A stretch of 22,078 bases of DNA, taken from assembly GCA_034698045.1 (NCBI GenBank), contig JAQGAU010001008.1, positions 1-22,078 on the forward strand, read 5' to 3'. Origin of the DNA: Paramacrobiotus richtersi (lineage: Eukaryota; Tardigrada; Eutardigrada; Parachela; Macrobiotidae). Numbering within the stretch: position 1 is the stretch's first letter; each line of letters starts with the position of its first letter. The notes under the pieces were generated by a model. The model saw only the letters and a program-made list of their open reading frames with translations. It was not told where the DNA came from and did not search any database. This document shows positions 1 to 8,432 of the stretch, piece by piece. The position numbers and the translations under genes were made by a program.

Positions 1-798
1 CCCATCTCGCGCCAGCGCATTGTCCTTCCGGTTCGTGGGAAGTACTGCCGTCATTTGGAGTGCTTTGATGCAACTAGTTTGTGTCGATGAATTCGGACCG
101 GCTGCGCGTTTCTCATGTCCTTTGTGTGCTCAAATCGTTTTGCCACAGGATCTCGTGGTTGATCAGTAAGTGTTGTTTTTCGACTTGATTTCTTGAATGA
201 CAAAATTACTTTCTTGATGTAGGTTTTTCCTGGAACTGTTGCGATTCACGACGGGAATTCGCGTTAAACTTATTCAGGATGCTAAATGGATTACGGTTCG
301 GGAATGCGACAAGAAGGCTGTGCAGCCTGTGCTTGTTAGGACTGTCGGCACGAAGAAGACAAACTTAAGGCTAAGGAAAAAAGTGTGTCACCTAATTTTC
401 AGTAACTATTTTTGCAAATGCACATCTCAACTTACTCGCGCTGATATCACGAGAATGCAGTCAAAATGTGTTTCCTTGATTTTTTAGTTATTTGTTTTTA
501 AAAATCGTTGAATTATAAGTTCACACGTTTTTCTCGCATGAAGTTAAATATTATGTTCCTGCTAAAGAAATGTACGAAAACCTTCCATAAAACTATAGTT
601 AAGCAACTGCAATTATCGTAAATTCATCATTTCCGGGCTGACGGTTTTAACCATAACTTGTGTTCGACAGAAGCACCGCGCTGGCCGAGCAGAAGAAAAA
701 CCATAATGATCAGCGATGACATCGATCTGAACGAAAGCCTCGCCATTCTGGATCCGGTGACGAACATTGCGGATCAAAGTGTTATGCTCCTGGACTGA
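1..798 (+). pseudogene. PIAS/SIZ-type SUMO E3 ligase, SP-RING part to C-terminus (5' cut by window, frame-shifted)
   Basis: The SP-RING (MIZ) zinc finger of PIAS/SIZ SUMO E3 ligases recruits the SUMO-charged E2. Frame 1 from base 1 reads PISRQRIVLPVRGKYCRHLE and then CFDATS, the C-x-H...CFD half of the finger. The second half, RFSCPLCAQIVLPQDLVVDQ, lies in frame 2. From the ACT of CFDAT (73-75) to the next zinc Cys codon (116-118) are 40 bases, 13 codons plus one; vertebrate PIAS has 13 residues there, so one extra base breaks the frame. An intron 166-222 (GTAAGT...TGTAG, 57 nt) then joins in phase to exon 223-401. A likely donor GTAACT at 402 joins in phase to an exon 671-798 that holds TIMISDDIDL, resembling the hydrophobic-acidic SUMO-interaction motif near PIAS C-termini. 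The SP-RING call is firm; the last exon is tentative. It may be a live gene with a sequencing error. The upstream SAP/PINIT part is outside the window. Confidence 0.72.
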
Positions 799-1410
799 AT
801 ATATATTGAAAACATACATAACAGGGGGACATTATTTGTCGATTAGCATCTTTACAGTTTTGGTTTTAATTTTCTCCTGAATATCGATTAGTTTTTCTCA
901 CTGGTAAAGTGCAACTGACCGGCGAAATCGGTGACTGCAGTAGGTCTGGATGCAACTATAAGAGAAACAAACAGTGCGTTTATACTTTTGATTCACCGTA
1001 ATCTGATGATCTACTTGTCTATTATCACTCGTTTACGGACGGTGCTACTGTAATTTATTTTTTGGCTTTTTTTATGTTTAAATGAACACATGTGATAACA
1101 GATGTGTACCTTGGTAGTTGTAAATTAAAACTGACAGAGAAAACGCTGCTGTGGGTTTCGTTTAAGCTTTTTTTGGCCAAGTAGTGGATGAGCTTGCAAA
1201 ATAAAAGTTATGTAGATCATTCTGGAAGCTTACCATACCTACTTAATAATTCGTATGAAATGCTTAGATATACATAATTTTGTAAATCTCTCTATAGCTG
1301 AAGCATGATAATTATGATACCGCCACATACCGGTACTTGTTGGAGTAACACCCTTTGGCACAATTCGCAGTTTCATTGATTAATTTCGATTCCCAAATTG
1401 CATTTGTTAG
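799..1410. other. AT-rich intergenic stretch
   Basis: I see no convincing coding frame in this stretch. An AATAAA at 1200-1205 could serve as a poly(A) signal for the gene ending at 798, but it is about 400 bases away. Confidence 0.4.
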
Positions 1411-1684
1411 TCGACCGAAGCGGAGCGAAGGTCCTCTATACTCAGCTCTAATGGATTTCTATGTGTGTCTGTCATTCGGTCGGTCGGTCGGTCGGTCGGT
1501 CAGTCATTATTATTATTTATTTATTTAATAATTTAATACTAATTATTTATTTAATAATTATAGTTTTTTGCTTTATTTGTTTCTTTATTTGTTATTAAAT
1601 AAATACTTGGTTGAGTAAGTCTATAATAATTTTTTTTTTCGTTTTGCCAAATGTACAGTTCGTGCTTCCTTCGCTTCGGTCATT
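1411..1684. repeat. Inverted-repeat element with AT-rich core
   Basis: The left end (1411-1433, containing GACCGAAGCGGAGCGAAGGTC) is an imperfect reverse complement of the right end (1665-1684, containing CCTTCGCTTCGGTCA). The right copy lacks three bases. The core is AT-rich TTATTTATTTAATAATT sequence plus a (CGGT)6 tract. This layout is that of a small non-autonomous DNA element or stem-forming repeat. I found no clear target-site duplication. Confidence 0.45.
1477..1500. repeat. (CGGT)6 tetranucleotide microsatellite
   Basis: Six exact tandem copies of CGGT lie inside the inverted-repeat element at 1411-1684. Confidence 0.95.
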
Positions 1685-2018
1685 CAGTGCCCGCAACCAG
1701 CGAGTGCACTTTCCTAGTATGCCATGCTCAGAATAAAGCAACAAAATGAAAGGTTATGCACTGACCCTAACTGTAAACTGCACGACTATGTGATCAGTGT
1801 GTGGTTCAGCCAAAATTTTTGTTCAAGATATTCTTCACAGATTTCTGTACAGACATGCCAAAATGTCGATGTCGAACGATAGCATCTTTAAATACATTCA
1901 TGGCCAATCACGGCGAAACATTCAAGATAAGAATAAAAAATTAGCATTTACCAAGAATACAGATTTTATGCAAATCGTTATATTCAGACTTGGGATAAAC
2001 ATCCACGCGGGGGATGAC

Positions 2019-2503
2019 TAGAGATGGCAAAGTCGCACCGCACCGACGGTGCACGCGGTTTAGCCGGTGCGGTGTGGTAACGGTTTGAAATAGTGCACCG
2101 CACCGCTCGCACCGGTTCGCAGAGCGCACCGAACCGTATAAACCGCGGTGCACCGTCGGTGCAGTCGGTTTGTAGCAACTGTCTCGGTACTCCGATTCGC
2201 AGCATAGGTCGCCAGCATTCGTCAGTATTTTTTAGAGCGTAAATTCTCAAAAGTCTGTGACCTTAACACCCGTATACGACATCGTCGCGGAAAAACCAGT
2301 GCTCGTGCTCCGATGTTTCTGATATCTTGTATGCAGAAGCATAAAATCAGTGTATTATGCCTCATTATTTTGGTAGCCACGGTTTTTTCGGTGCACCGGT
2401 AACGCGGTCGCACCGGTGCAGGGACGGAACCGTCGAAGACGGTGCGGTCACCGCGGTGCGCGCAGCGCACCGACACGCACCCGTAACACCGTTGCCATCT
2501 CTA
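2019..2503. mobile_element. Non-autonomous DNA transposon (MITE), TIR TAGAGATGGCAA
   Basis: TAGAGATGGCAA at 2019-2030 is matched by its exact reverse complement TTGCCATCTCTA at 2492-2503, giving a 485-bp element. About 140 bases inside each end are dense in GGTGC/GCACC and CCGGTGC motifs in both orientations, for example GTGCACCGCACCG and GCGGTGCACCGTCGGTGC. Arrays of short subterminal repeats next to short terminal inverted repeats are typical of hAT-type elements, where they bind transposase; that is family knowledge. The flanking 8-mers (GGGATGAC and CCTGTAAG) do not match, so there is no intact target duplication. The GC-rich content contrasts with the AT-rich surroundings. No transposase frame is present; the open frames inside are a by-product of the repeats. 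Confidence 0.72.
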
Positions 2504-2590
2504 CCTGTAAGACTGTTAGTTAAATATTAGTGTTAGTGGGATTTAATTTAAATTAAATATCCAGTTGTGCGTAGATTTCCGAGGACATGA

Positions 2591-3024
2591 AACGTTTTGG
2601 TTTTCCCTATTTCGCGGCGAAGTGGAATCAAATCAGAATTGAATGATCCGGATACGCTTGGCCGTTTGGTTAGCAGTCCCAAGTACTCTCCCGATATTCG
2701 TACGGGTGCTCGCAAATGACATGGTAGACCATGGCGTTTGGATAGGGTCAATGTCGGTGGTTTTCTGACGGTTTTTCAATCGGTCGAAGGTTTTGTACGT
2801 AGGGTTTCATTTTTTTTAACTTGGTGTGATGGAAAAATGGAAGTGTTTTTTACAGTTTTTCTTTCGTTTGCAATTTTGCAGATAGTTCTGGCTTGACCAT
2901 CGTGCGCCAAGGCGATGCTACACAAGTGAACTGGTTCCGGCGCTTCCTGGTGGAGGACAAGAGCGTCAATGCCGTGCAGCAGTCCTACGTGGATTTTATT
3001 TACTATTTTATACAATCAGATTAG
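2591..3024 (+). CDS. Unrecognised gene, last two exons (partial)
   Basis: Two coding-like pieces join in phase. The first is open from 2591 and reads ELNDPDTLGRLVSSPKYSPD; a GTACGG donor at 2700 leaves one base. The intron 2700-2881 ends in a good pyrimidine tract and TTTTGCAG. The last exon, 2882-3024, supplies two bases and reads SSGLTIVRQGDATQVNWFRR and on to VDFIYYFIQSD before TAG. I recognise no family. The start of the first piece is unclear: an in-frame TGA lies at 2588-2590, and an acceptor at 2635-2636 (ATCAG) would shorten it. The opposite strand is also open over the last exon (2776-3015), but only the plus reading has a splice structure that works. Confidence 0.35.
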
Positions 3025-3358
3025 AGGTGAATTGAACAAGTTGTGCTTGCTACGTTGTAAAAAAATCTTTTTTCTTTTTATACAAGCAAAAATCTGTCTG
3101 CAAATCAGATGACCGTTCTCTTTTCAACCTCTACCAGTTTTGCTTGTTTTTCGATAAACAGCTGACATCTGTTACGAGCATGTTTTTCGCACGTCTAGAC
3201 ACCACCAAATCCTTACCAAACAATGCAGTTTCAAACAACTATATCTCATCGTGACTCTACTATTCGCGAAGTGTAGCATGAAGAAACAAACGCCTAGAGA
3301 TGTAAACACTAGTATATACAGTTATTCCACGATTTTCTTGTATGTACATTTTGCCGGT
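3025..3358. other. No gene seen
   Basis: This is the spacer between the tail of a plus-strand gene and the 3' end of the minus-strand ARL6-like pseudogene. A 64-residue frame at 3251-3445 overlaps the pseudogene in antisense and has no coding features. Confidence 0.4.
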
Positions 3359-3644
3359 TTAGTCAGAGTTTTTGGCATCTGCTGGGAGACTGGCCAGATA
3401 ATCGGTCAGCCAGTTGAAGGCTTCACTGACGCCTTCTCCCGCTAGAGCATTCGTCGCCTGTAGATGTCATGTTCGGCTGGACAGCAGTTTCTCCAGTTTG
3501 AGAAGCTGCGAGAGACGTGGAGGGGCAATGCCGTTTGGCTGGTTCTTTTTGTTGGCTTAAATTAGGAAAGGGATGTTGCGCTCCAGCATGACCGGATGCT
3601 GCACCAGTCCGCCGAATTCCTCCCTGGCCACAAAAACCCGCACT
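3359..3644 (-). pseudogene. ARL6-like (ARF family) small GTPase, C-terminal exon, two in-frame stops
   Basis: Read from 3644 down, one frame of 95 codons gives the last third of an ARF-family GTPase. It starts with VRVFVAREEFGGLVQHP and ERNIPFLI, then a TAA at 3559-3557, then ANKKNQPNGIAPPRLSQLLK, LEKLLSSRT, a TGA at 3469-3467, then HLQATNALAGEGVSEAFNWL and a final stop at 3361-3359. The family signatures NKxD (here NKKN) and ATNALxGEG are both visible. The second stop sits where ARF proteins have the Trp of WxIxAT, so TGG has become TGA. The SQLLxLE stretch and REE(F/L)xxLxxHP favour ARL6 (BBS3, ciliary BBSome recruitment) over ARF1. An acceptor (TATAG, ending at 3645) precedes the exon, so this is a decayed intron-bearing copy rather than a retrocopy. 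I did not find the upstream exons with the P-loop. Confidence 0.8.
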
Positions 3645-4087
3645 CTATACAAATATTATGGATTCTGCTCAAAGTAGACATTAAAATGAAGAAAAAAGCG
3701 ACTGCAAAACAAACTCGAAAACCACATATTCAAATTAAATCGCTACATGTACAATAATATGATACAGATTAAAATACTTGCTACATACCTCATGATCATA
3801 TTATATTATTCTTAATGGTCGTACAATATGCACTGTTCGTGCATGCTGACAAACAAATTTGGCTTCTTAAACAGATGCAGTACATCTTTTTTATTATGTA
3901 TCAACATTTTTATCTGACATTTCTAATACTAACGATTGTAACGTGTACCACAAAAACGGTTTGACTTTAAATAGTGCTTTTTCTTTCGCCAGCAGAGCGT
4001 ATGTGTTGTGCTTACTTGTCGGAAACATCGACGACGAAAATTATAGCGGTAGGATCCAGAAGCAGCGTTCCCACATAGCGCGGTATT

Positions 4088-4190
4088 TTCCAGTTCTTTT
4101 GAAGTGCGCCGGACAAACGGAAATTTCAGAAGTTTCAGAAGTTTATTATATGACCTTATCGATAAAGACGATCCGAATGATGACAATAAG
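4088..4190 (+). pseudogene. Diverged inverted copy of part of the gene at 6952-8134
   Basis: The plus strand here resembles the minus strand at about 7998-7895. Shared runs include TTCCAGTTCT, GCGCCGGACAAACGGAAATTT and ATCGATAAAGACGATCC. This copy contains a CAGAAGTTT direct duplication (CAGAAGTTTCAGAAGTTT) and is one base out of frame relative to the other copy. In one frame it reads RSLLYDLIDKDDPNDDNKY, followed by a possible GTAACT donor; the other copy encodes RIDKDDPNGDNMLNFL in its matching frame. The conserved IDKDDPN(D/G)DN suggests this was the original coding frame. No start, stop or further exons are evident. Confidence 0.5.
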
Positions 4191-4788
4191 TACAGTAACT
4201 AACCTTATCCATTTATTAACTGAGTACACAGTGTATCCAAAAATGATTATCTGTTGTTGGTTTCGTAGTTTGCCGGGAAGCTAGAAATCTTTCATAGAAC
4301 TTCATAGAACTAACATCAAAGGATGCTGAATTTGCAGTTCCTATGTTACAGTATGTGTCAAGTTCCGACTAAGAATTTATATTCACACGCTTCTGTTTCT
4401 TTTGAACAGTCAGTACTCAACCTTGTAACTTGTTTGACTCTTTTTTTCGCACATTTATAAAGGCAGTACTGACCTAGGTACCCACTTTTTCTAATCCGGA
4501 TGCGCAAAAATTCTCACAGTGAATTGATGTCTTGGTTTTTTTGACGCAACTGTGATATTCATTAATATTATGTATGTGGATATATATAGCACTGTAGCAT
4601 TTTTTATTGCATTTATGAGTCTTAACTGAACTTCGAATTATAAGTGAACGGATTTATACGTACTACAGCAGCAACTACAGCAGCACTAACATTCCTGTTA
4701 GTAGCATCATACATTCATAATTAAGAACCGTAATAGTTATAAGAACGATAAATAAAAAAAGGAAAGATGAACGGCATTCATTTTAGTT
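4191..4788. other. No gene seen; 3' flank of the SLC17 relic
   Basis: AT-rich sequence without a convincing frame. On the minus strand an AATAAA (bases 4608-4603) lies about 180 bases past the stop of the transporter relic and could be its old poly(A) signal. Confidence 0.4.
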
Positions 4789-6007
4789 TTATCTGCTAAC
4801 ACCAGGAACTCGGTTCTTCAAGGATTCACCGCGATCAGTAGTGGACAATTTGCGAATCGGCTCTTGGTTCCAGTTTTGTATTTCGCCAGATCCAAATATG
4901 CAGTAAAAAATTGCCGGAACAATATTACTAACTGCAGTTATGTAAAATACGATTCTCCAGCTTTCCATTATTTGGCCACTCGAACTTTCGGTAATGATGC
5001 CGACAGCATACGGACCAATCACACCCGGGAGCATTGCCGGAGTTGCCGAAATGCCCAACAAAATCCCGGCATACTGTGGTGAAAGGTCACTGAAATTTGC
5101 CTTTATTCCTGCAAAAGCGGCTCCACTGGATCCCCCTCCGACGATCAACAAAGCCATGGCAATGTATGGATTGCACGCATAACCAACACCAGAGAAGATG
5201 AATCCGACAAATTTCGTCCTTTCAGTTGGCGGACTCCAGTTACTAATTAAATGTTTCAATTGCCGGAAAACACACACCAAATAACCAACAATGCAGAATC
5301 CAGGACTTAAAAACTATACAGAAAGGCAAAGAAAGAAATATTCTTTGCGTGCCGTTTTAAGTATGTTTTACTGGTGTAATCACCTTTACGCTGTTGTAGG
5401 ACATATTCAGGATATACTGTACCTCGATGACCTTTATGTGCGAGCAGTATATATTCAGCTTACGTTAACTAATCCATGCAAAGCTCGTAATCCTATTAGC
5501 ATTCCATAATGCGTGCGAGCTAGCCGCTAACGGAGCAAGAAGCGTCAGGATTTCCGCGATAAATACACCGAATCCAAAACTATTGTTTCCTCCATATTTA
5601 TGCCCTAGCCAACCCCCCAGGAAGCATGTAAATATGTAACCGTAAAAAAACGATCCTGGTACCATTCCGCGAACAGAGCCATCCCAGTCGAACTCCGCGT
5701 TTGTTTGCAAAGCAAAACTTTCTATTACAGTTTTGCGTACGTAGACTCACAATCAGCACGAATTAAGCCAGTTCATTTCTGACTTACTGTAATTTTATGC
5801 GCTGTTGTGCCGGAACTGGACATGTTGTACCGATCCTAGTCAGCACTAATGTGTGGTTTCTTGATCCCAAAGCAGGACTGAAGTTGACCATGGCGACAAT
5901 CGCAACACTCATATTCACACGCAAAGTATACAGGATGACCATCCCGAGAAATGCCACAACAGCAAAAACATACCTCTGAGAAACAACTAAACGTTGCTTC
6001 CTTTTCC
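4789..6007 (-). pseudogene. SLC17-type anion transporter (MFS), frame-shifted, transmembrane 5-8 region missing
   Basis: SLC17 proteins (sialin, VGLUT, Na-phosphate type) carry organic anions across membranes. Exon 6007-5788 encodes TM1: RYVFAVVAFLGMVILYTLRV then NMSVAIVAMVN. Its donor (ACA|GTAAGT) joins in phase to exon 5717-5464: EFDWDGSVRGMVPGSFFYGY and LTLLAPLAASSHA. Near 5505-5520 the frame shifts to MLIGLRALHGLVN, followed by donor GTAAGC. Next comes GVCFPAIETF (5278-5249), one extra base near 5248, then ISNWSPPTERTKFVGFIFSG. After that family landmark of TM4 the same frame jumps to YACNPYIAMALLIVGGGSSG, FSDLSPQYAGILLGISATPA and the FGSGE tail, the TM9-12 part. About 200 residues (rest of TM4 through TM8) are absent. 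A normal member has about 12 TM segments and 450-550 residues. No start codon was found. Decay is clear; family placement is confident. Confidence 0.85.
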
Positions 6008-6951
6008 CTTCAAAGAAATAAAAAGTTCATGGGTACAAAATTAAGGCATTACAGGAATGTAGCACTGTGAGGCTATAGAAAAGTTTTACAATGTATCCTG
6101 TACTTGCGTGCGTACAGACAATCACTGATCACATCTGGTTATAAAACGGTACGATAAACAAAATTTTTTTTGAATAATATTTGCATAATATTATAGTACT
6201 TTGGTTTGAATTCAGAGAGTCTGTCACTATGATAATGAACGTTACGTACCTTTCGCTGAAATCGCCGTATGCGTCATATTATGCACAAGAATTGTATCAT
6301 TCATGGCAATAAGAGTTTAACTATACACGGAGTAATTTTTAACATGAACACGACTTATAATTATCTTCCTTATTATTGTATTAATAAAATACCAAACACA
6401 AACAGACTACAGAAGAAAAACACCGCAATGACATCTACATGCGTATACGACTTTCAACAGTAACAGTTTCAATCTAATGGGAAGATTTTCTAGTACAACT
6501 CTAACACAAGTATGCCGGGATTCCTTATTGTAAATTACAACATTGTAATTCCTTGCTCCTTTGTGGATTTTATTGTAATTGTAACAACCTTGTTGTAACA
6601 AATATTCCGTTTAAAATGAGAAATATAACCAACAATCACTGGGTAATCAGCGGTCCTTTTTCAGACTGACCGTGAAAAAGATGAACTGCAAAGACTCACC
6701 GCCGATATGCTCTGTCAGCATTCGCATTTGCAACCAGCACATTCACACGCTCATATTTATCATCTTAGGGTCAATCATGGGGATAAACAGCCAAAGAAAC
6801 GGGTAGCGTTGTTAGATAAATACGACAGGGTAGAAAGAAAACCTTAATTTGCTCAAATGTTCAAACGAACGTGCTGTACAATGAGAAAACCAACAACTAT
6901 CTTAGTAAATGCTCAAAAAACAACAAAAAACGGTTTTGCGGAGGTCACAGA
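6008..6951. other. No gene seen; TTGTAA/TTACAA-rich patch
   Basis: No frame here looks coding. Bases 6528-6600 carry several short direct and inverted copies of TTGTAA/TTACAA (ATTGTAAATTACAACATTGTAATT and later TTGTAATTGTAACAACCTTGTTGTAAC). It may be a decayed mobile-element end, but no partner end was found. The missing 5' exon of the SLC17 relic could lie in the left part. Confidence 0.35.
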
Positions 6952-8134
6952 TTACAATCCAGGATAACGCTGCTCAAATTTCTCCCACTGCTTTCCGCGT
7001 GCTGTCCATCCAGACTTGGAATGTGTGACAAAGATGAGTAGGCAAGGACGGCGGTAAAGCAGGCAAGGCTCTAACAACGCTGGCCATGACAGACGGATCC
7101 GTTTCATCCCCGGGGACCATTTCTTTTACCAAATTGTTCGCTTTTTCTGCAACAAAGAACAAATATAGTACCGGTTATCCGTTAGTTAATCTTTAACGTA
7201 CGTTCAGATCAACAGCACCACAACGAACTAACTACATATAATTATTATGTACAAACACAAAAATAGACAATGCAATGCAAGATACAAATAGACGATACTT
7301 CCGGAAAGAACTGCGAAGCATGCCAATAGACAAACGATTAACGTGTTCAGCATGTCGCTGGCCCAATGACAAAAAAAATTGACAATTTTGCATAAAACCG
7401 AGTTAGTGTAGCTTATCTCGTGTGTTCGGTCACAACTGGATTTTTTACGTTAACTCCGTACTTTCAACAGCGCGAAAGAAATCCGATCCCAGATGTTTCT
7501 CAAAAAAACCATAATGTCGTTTCTTAATCTTCACATCATCTTCCTTCTGCATCTCAAAAATCGTCGCCAAACGGATCAACCGGCATTACCACCCACGAGG
7601 CGGGACATCAAGTAGCACGTATATTTCTCGGCGGAAATGGCGCCTTTCAGAAACTTCGAATCCAGTAACCGGTAACAGTCATCGATAAAAATCGTTGGAA
7701 AGGACGGGTCCAGTACTTTCTTGCCGGGACCGTCTACTTGAAAATGCCAAGGAGATGTTGTATCCTCCAGGCCGATGACGGATTTGAGTAGTACCTGTGG
7801 AGGGTTTTTCAGTGCGAAATCCCGGTCATTTTTTCGTACTGGGATATAAAACTCTGAAAAATACAGTTTCTTGATGTGAATTGAAAATAATAACCAAGGA
7901 AATTAAGCATATTGTCACCATTAGGATCGTCTTTATCGATACGGTCACGAAATAATCCTCAAATTTCCGTTTGTCCGGCGCGTTAATAGAACTGGAACTT
8001 CCCTGCTGCTCGGTATATTCTACACATGGAACAGGAAAAACTGCTAATCCGAACAAAAGGCATACGAAACTGCACATACATACAGCCATTAAATCACACT
8101 TTCCAGTAATTGTTTTGATCCAGTTCATCATCAT
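6952..8134 (-). pseudogene. Unrecognised gene with N-terminal signal-like segment, frame-broken exons
   Basis: Exon 1 starts at ATG 8134 (three ATGs in a row, MMMNWIKTITGKC) and has a hydrophobic signal-like run LMAVCMCSFVCLLFGLAVF before EYTEQQGSSSSINAPDKRKF. A one-base change then separates this frame from RIDKDDPNGDNMLNFL, the frame conserved in the copy at 4088-4190. After a short intron ending TTTTTCAG (7854), an exon reads FYIPVRKNDRDFALKNPPQV, LLKSVIGLEDTTSPWHFQVD and EKYTCYLMSRLVGGNA. Near 7575-7590 the frame shifts to LIRLATIFEMQKEDDVKIKK and HYGFFEKHLGSDFFRAVEST, ending TAA 7447-7445 or a GTAAAA donor there. A last exon from 7146 reads ANNLVKEMVPGDETDPSVMA and PTHLCHTFQ; a shifted frame then gives GKQWEKFEQRYPGL and a stop at 6954-6952. 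Phases do not join cleanly. I know no matching family. It may be a decayed gene, or several indels may be assembly errors. Confidence 0.4.
7165..7444. other. Intron-like AT-rich spacer within the gene above
   Basis: Between the exon ending near 7445 and the acceptor at 7147 (TTTGTTGCAG) there is no coding frame. It would be an intron of about 300 bases if the two pieces belong to one gene. Confidence 0.35.
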
Positions 8135-8197
8135 GCAGCGAGTGCTTAGCAGTGTTTATGATTTAATGGGCTCATTTAACTGTTGATCTACCGAGTA

Positions 8198-8205
8198 CTA
8201 TATAA
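8198..8205 (-). promoter_or_regulatory. TATA-like box upstream of the 8134 start
   Basis: On the minus strand TTATATAG lies about 65-70 bases upstream of the ATG cluster at 8134. Position and sequence fit a TATA element with a short 5' leader. It would support the start of the gene at 6952-8134 having once been a real promoter-proximal exon. This is sequence-only evidence. Confidence 0.35.
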
Positions 8206-8432
8206 CGCCGTACTAAAGTGCTGACCGACCGGACGCATGGATATTTATTAAAAAAGAGTCAACAGCAGGATAAAAAATTAAACCGCAGAAATCAGTAAAA
8301 AAACGTGCAACTAATAAATGTAATGCTTACAACCGCAGTTCGGAACTCAACAAGTATTTATATCCTTTTACATTTACAGCTCAAAATCCCGGCGAAGGAA
8401 AACAGCCGGTAAAGAAAGCTAACAGAAGATTA

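Noticed and set aside
1941..2476. Several minus-strand frames across the GC-rich element
   Set aside because: They arise from repeated GGTGC/GCACC motifs without stops; there is no protein logic and they are explained by the transposon.
4789..5280. Reading the last SLC17 frame as an independent short transporter gene
   Set aside because: It begins mid-protein just after a frame shift and lacks a start region; the upstream TM1-3 exons show it is the tail of a broken gene.
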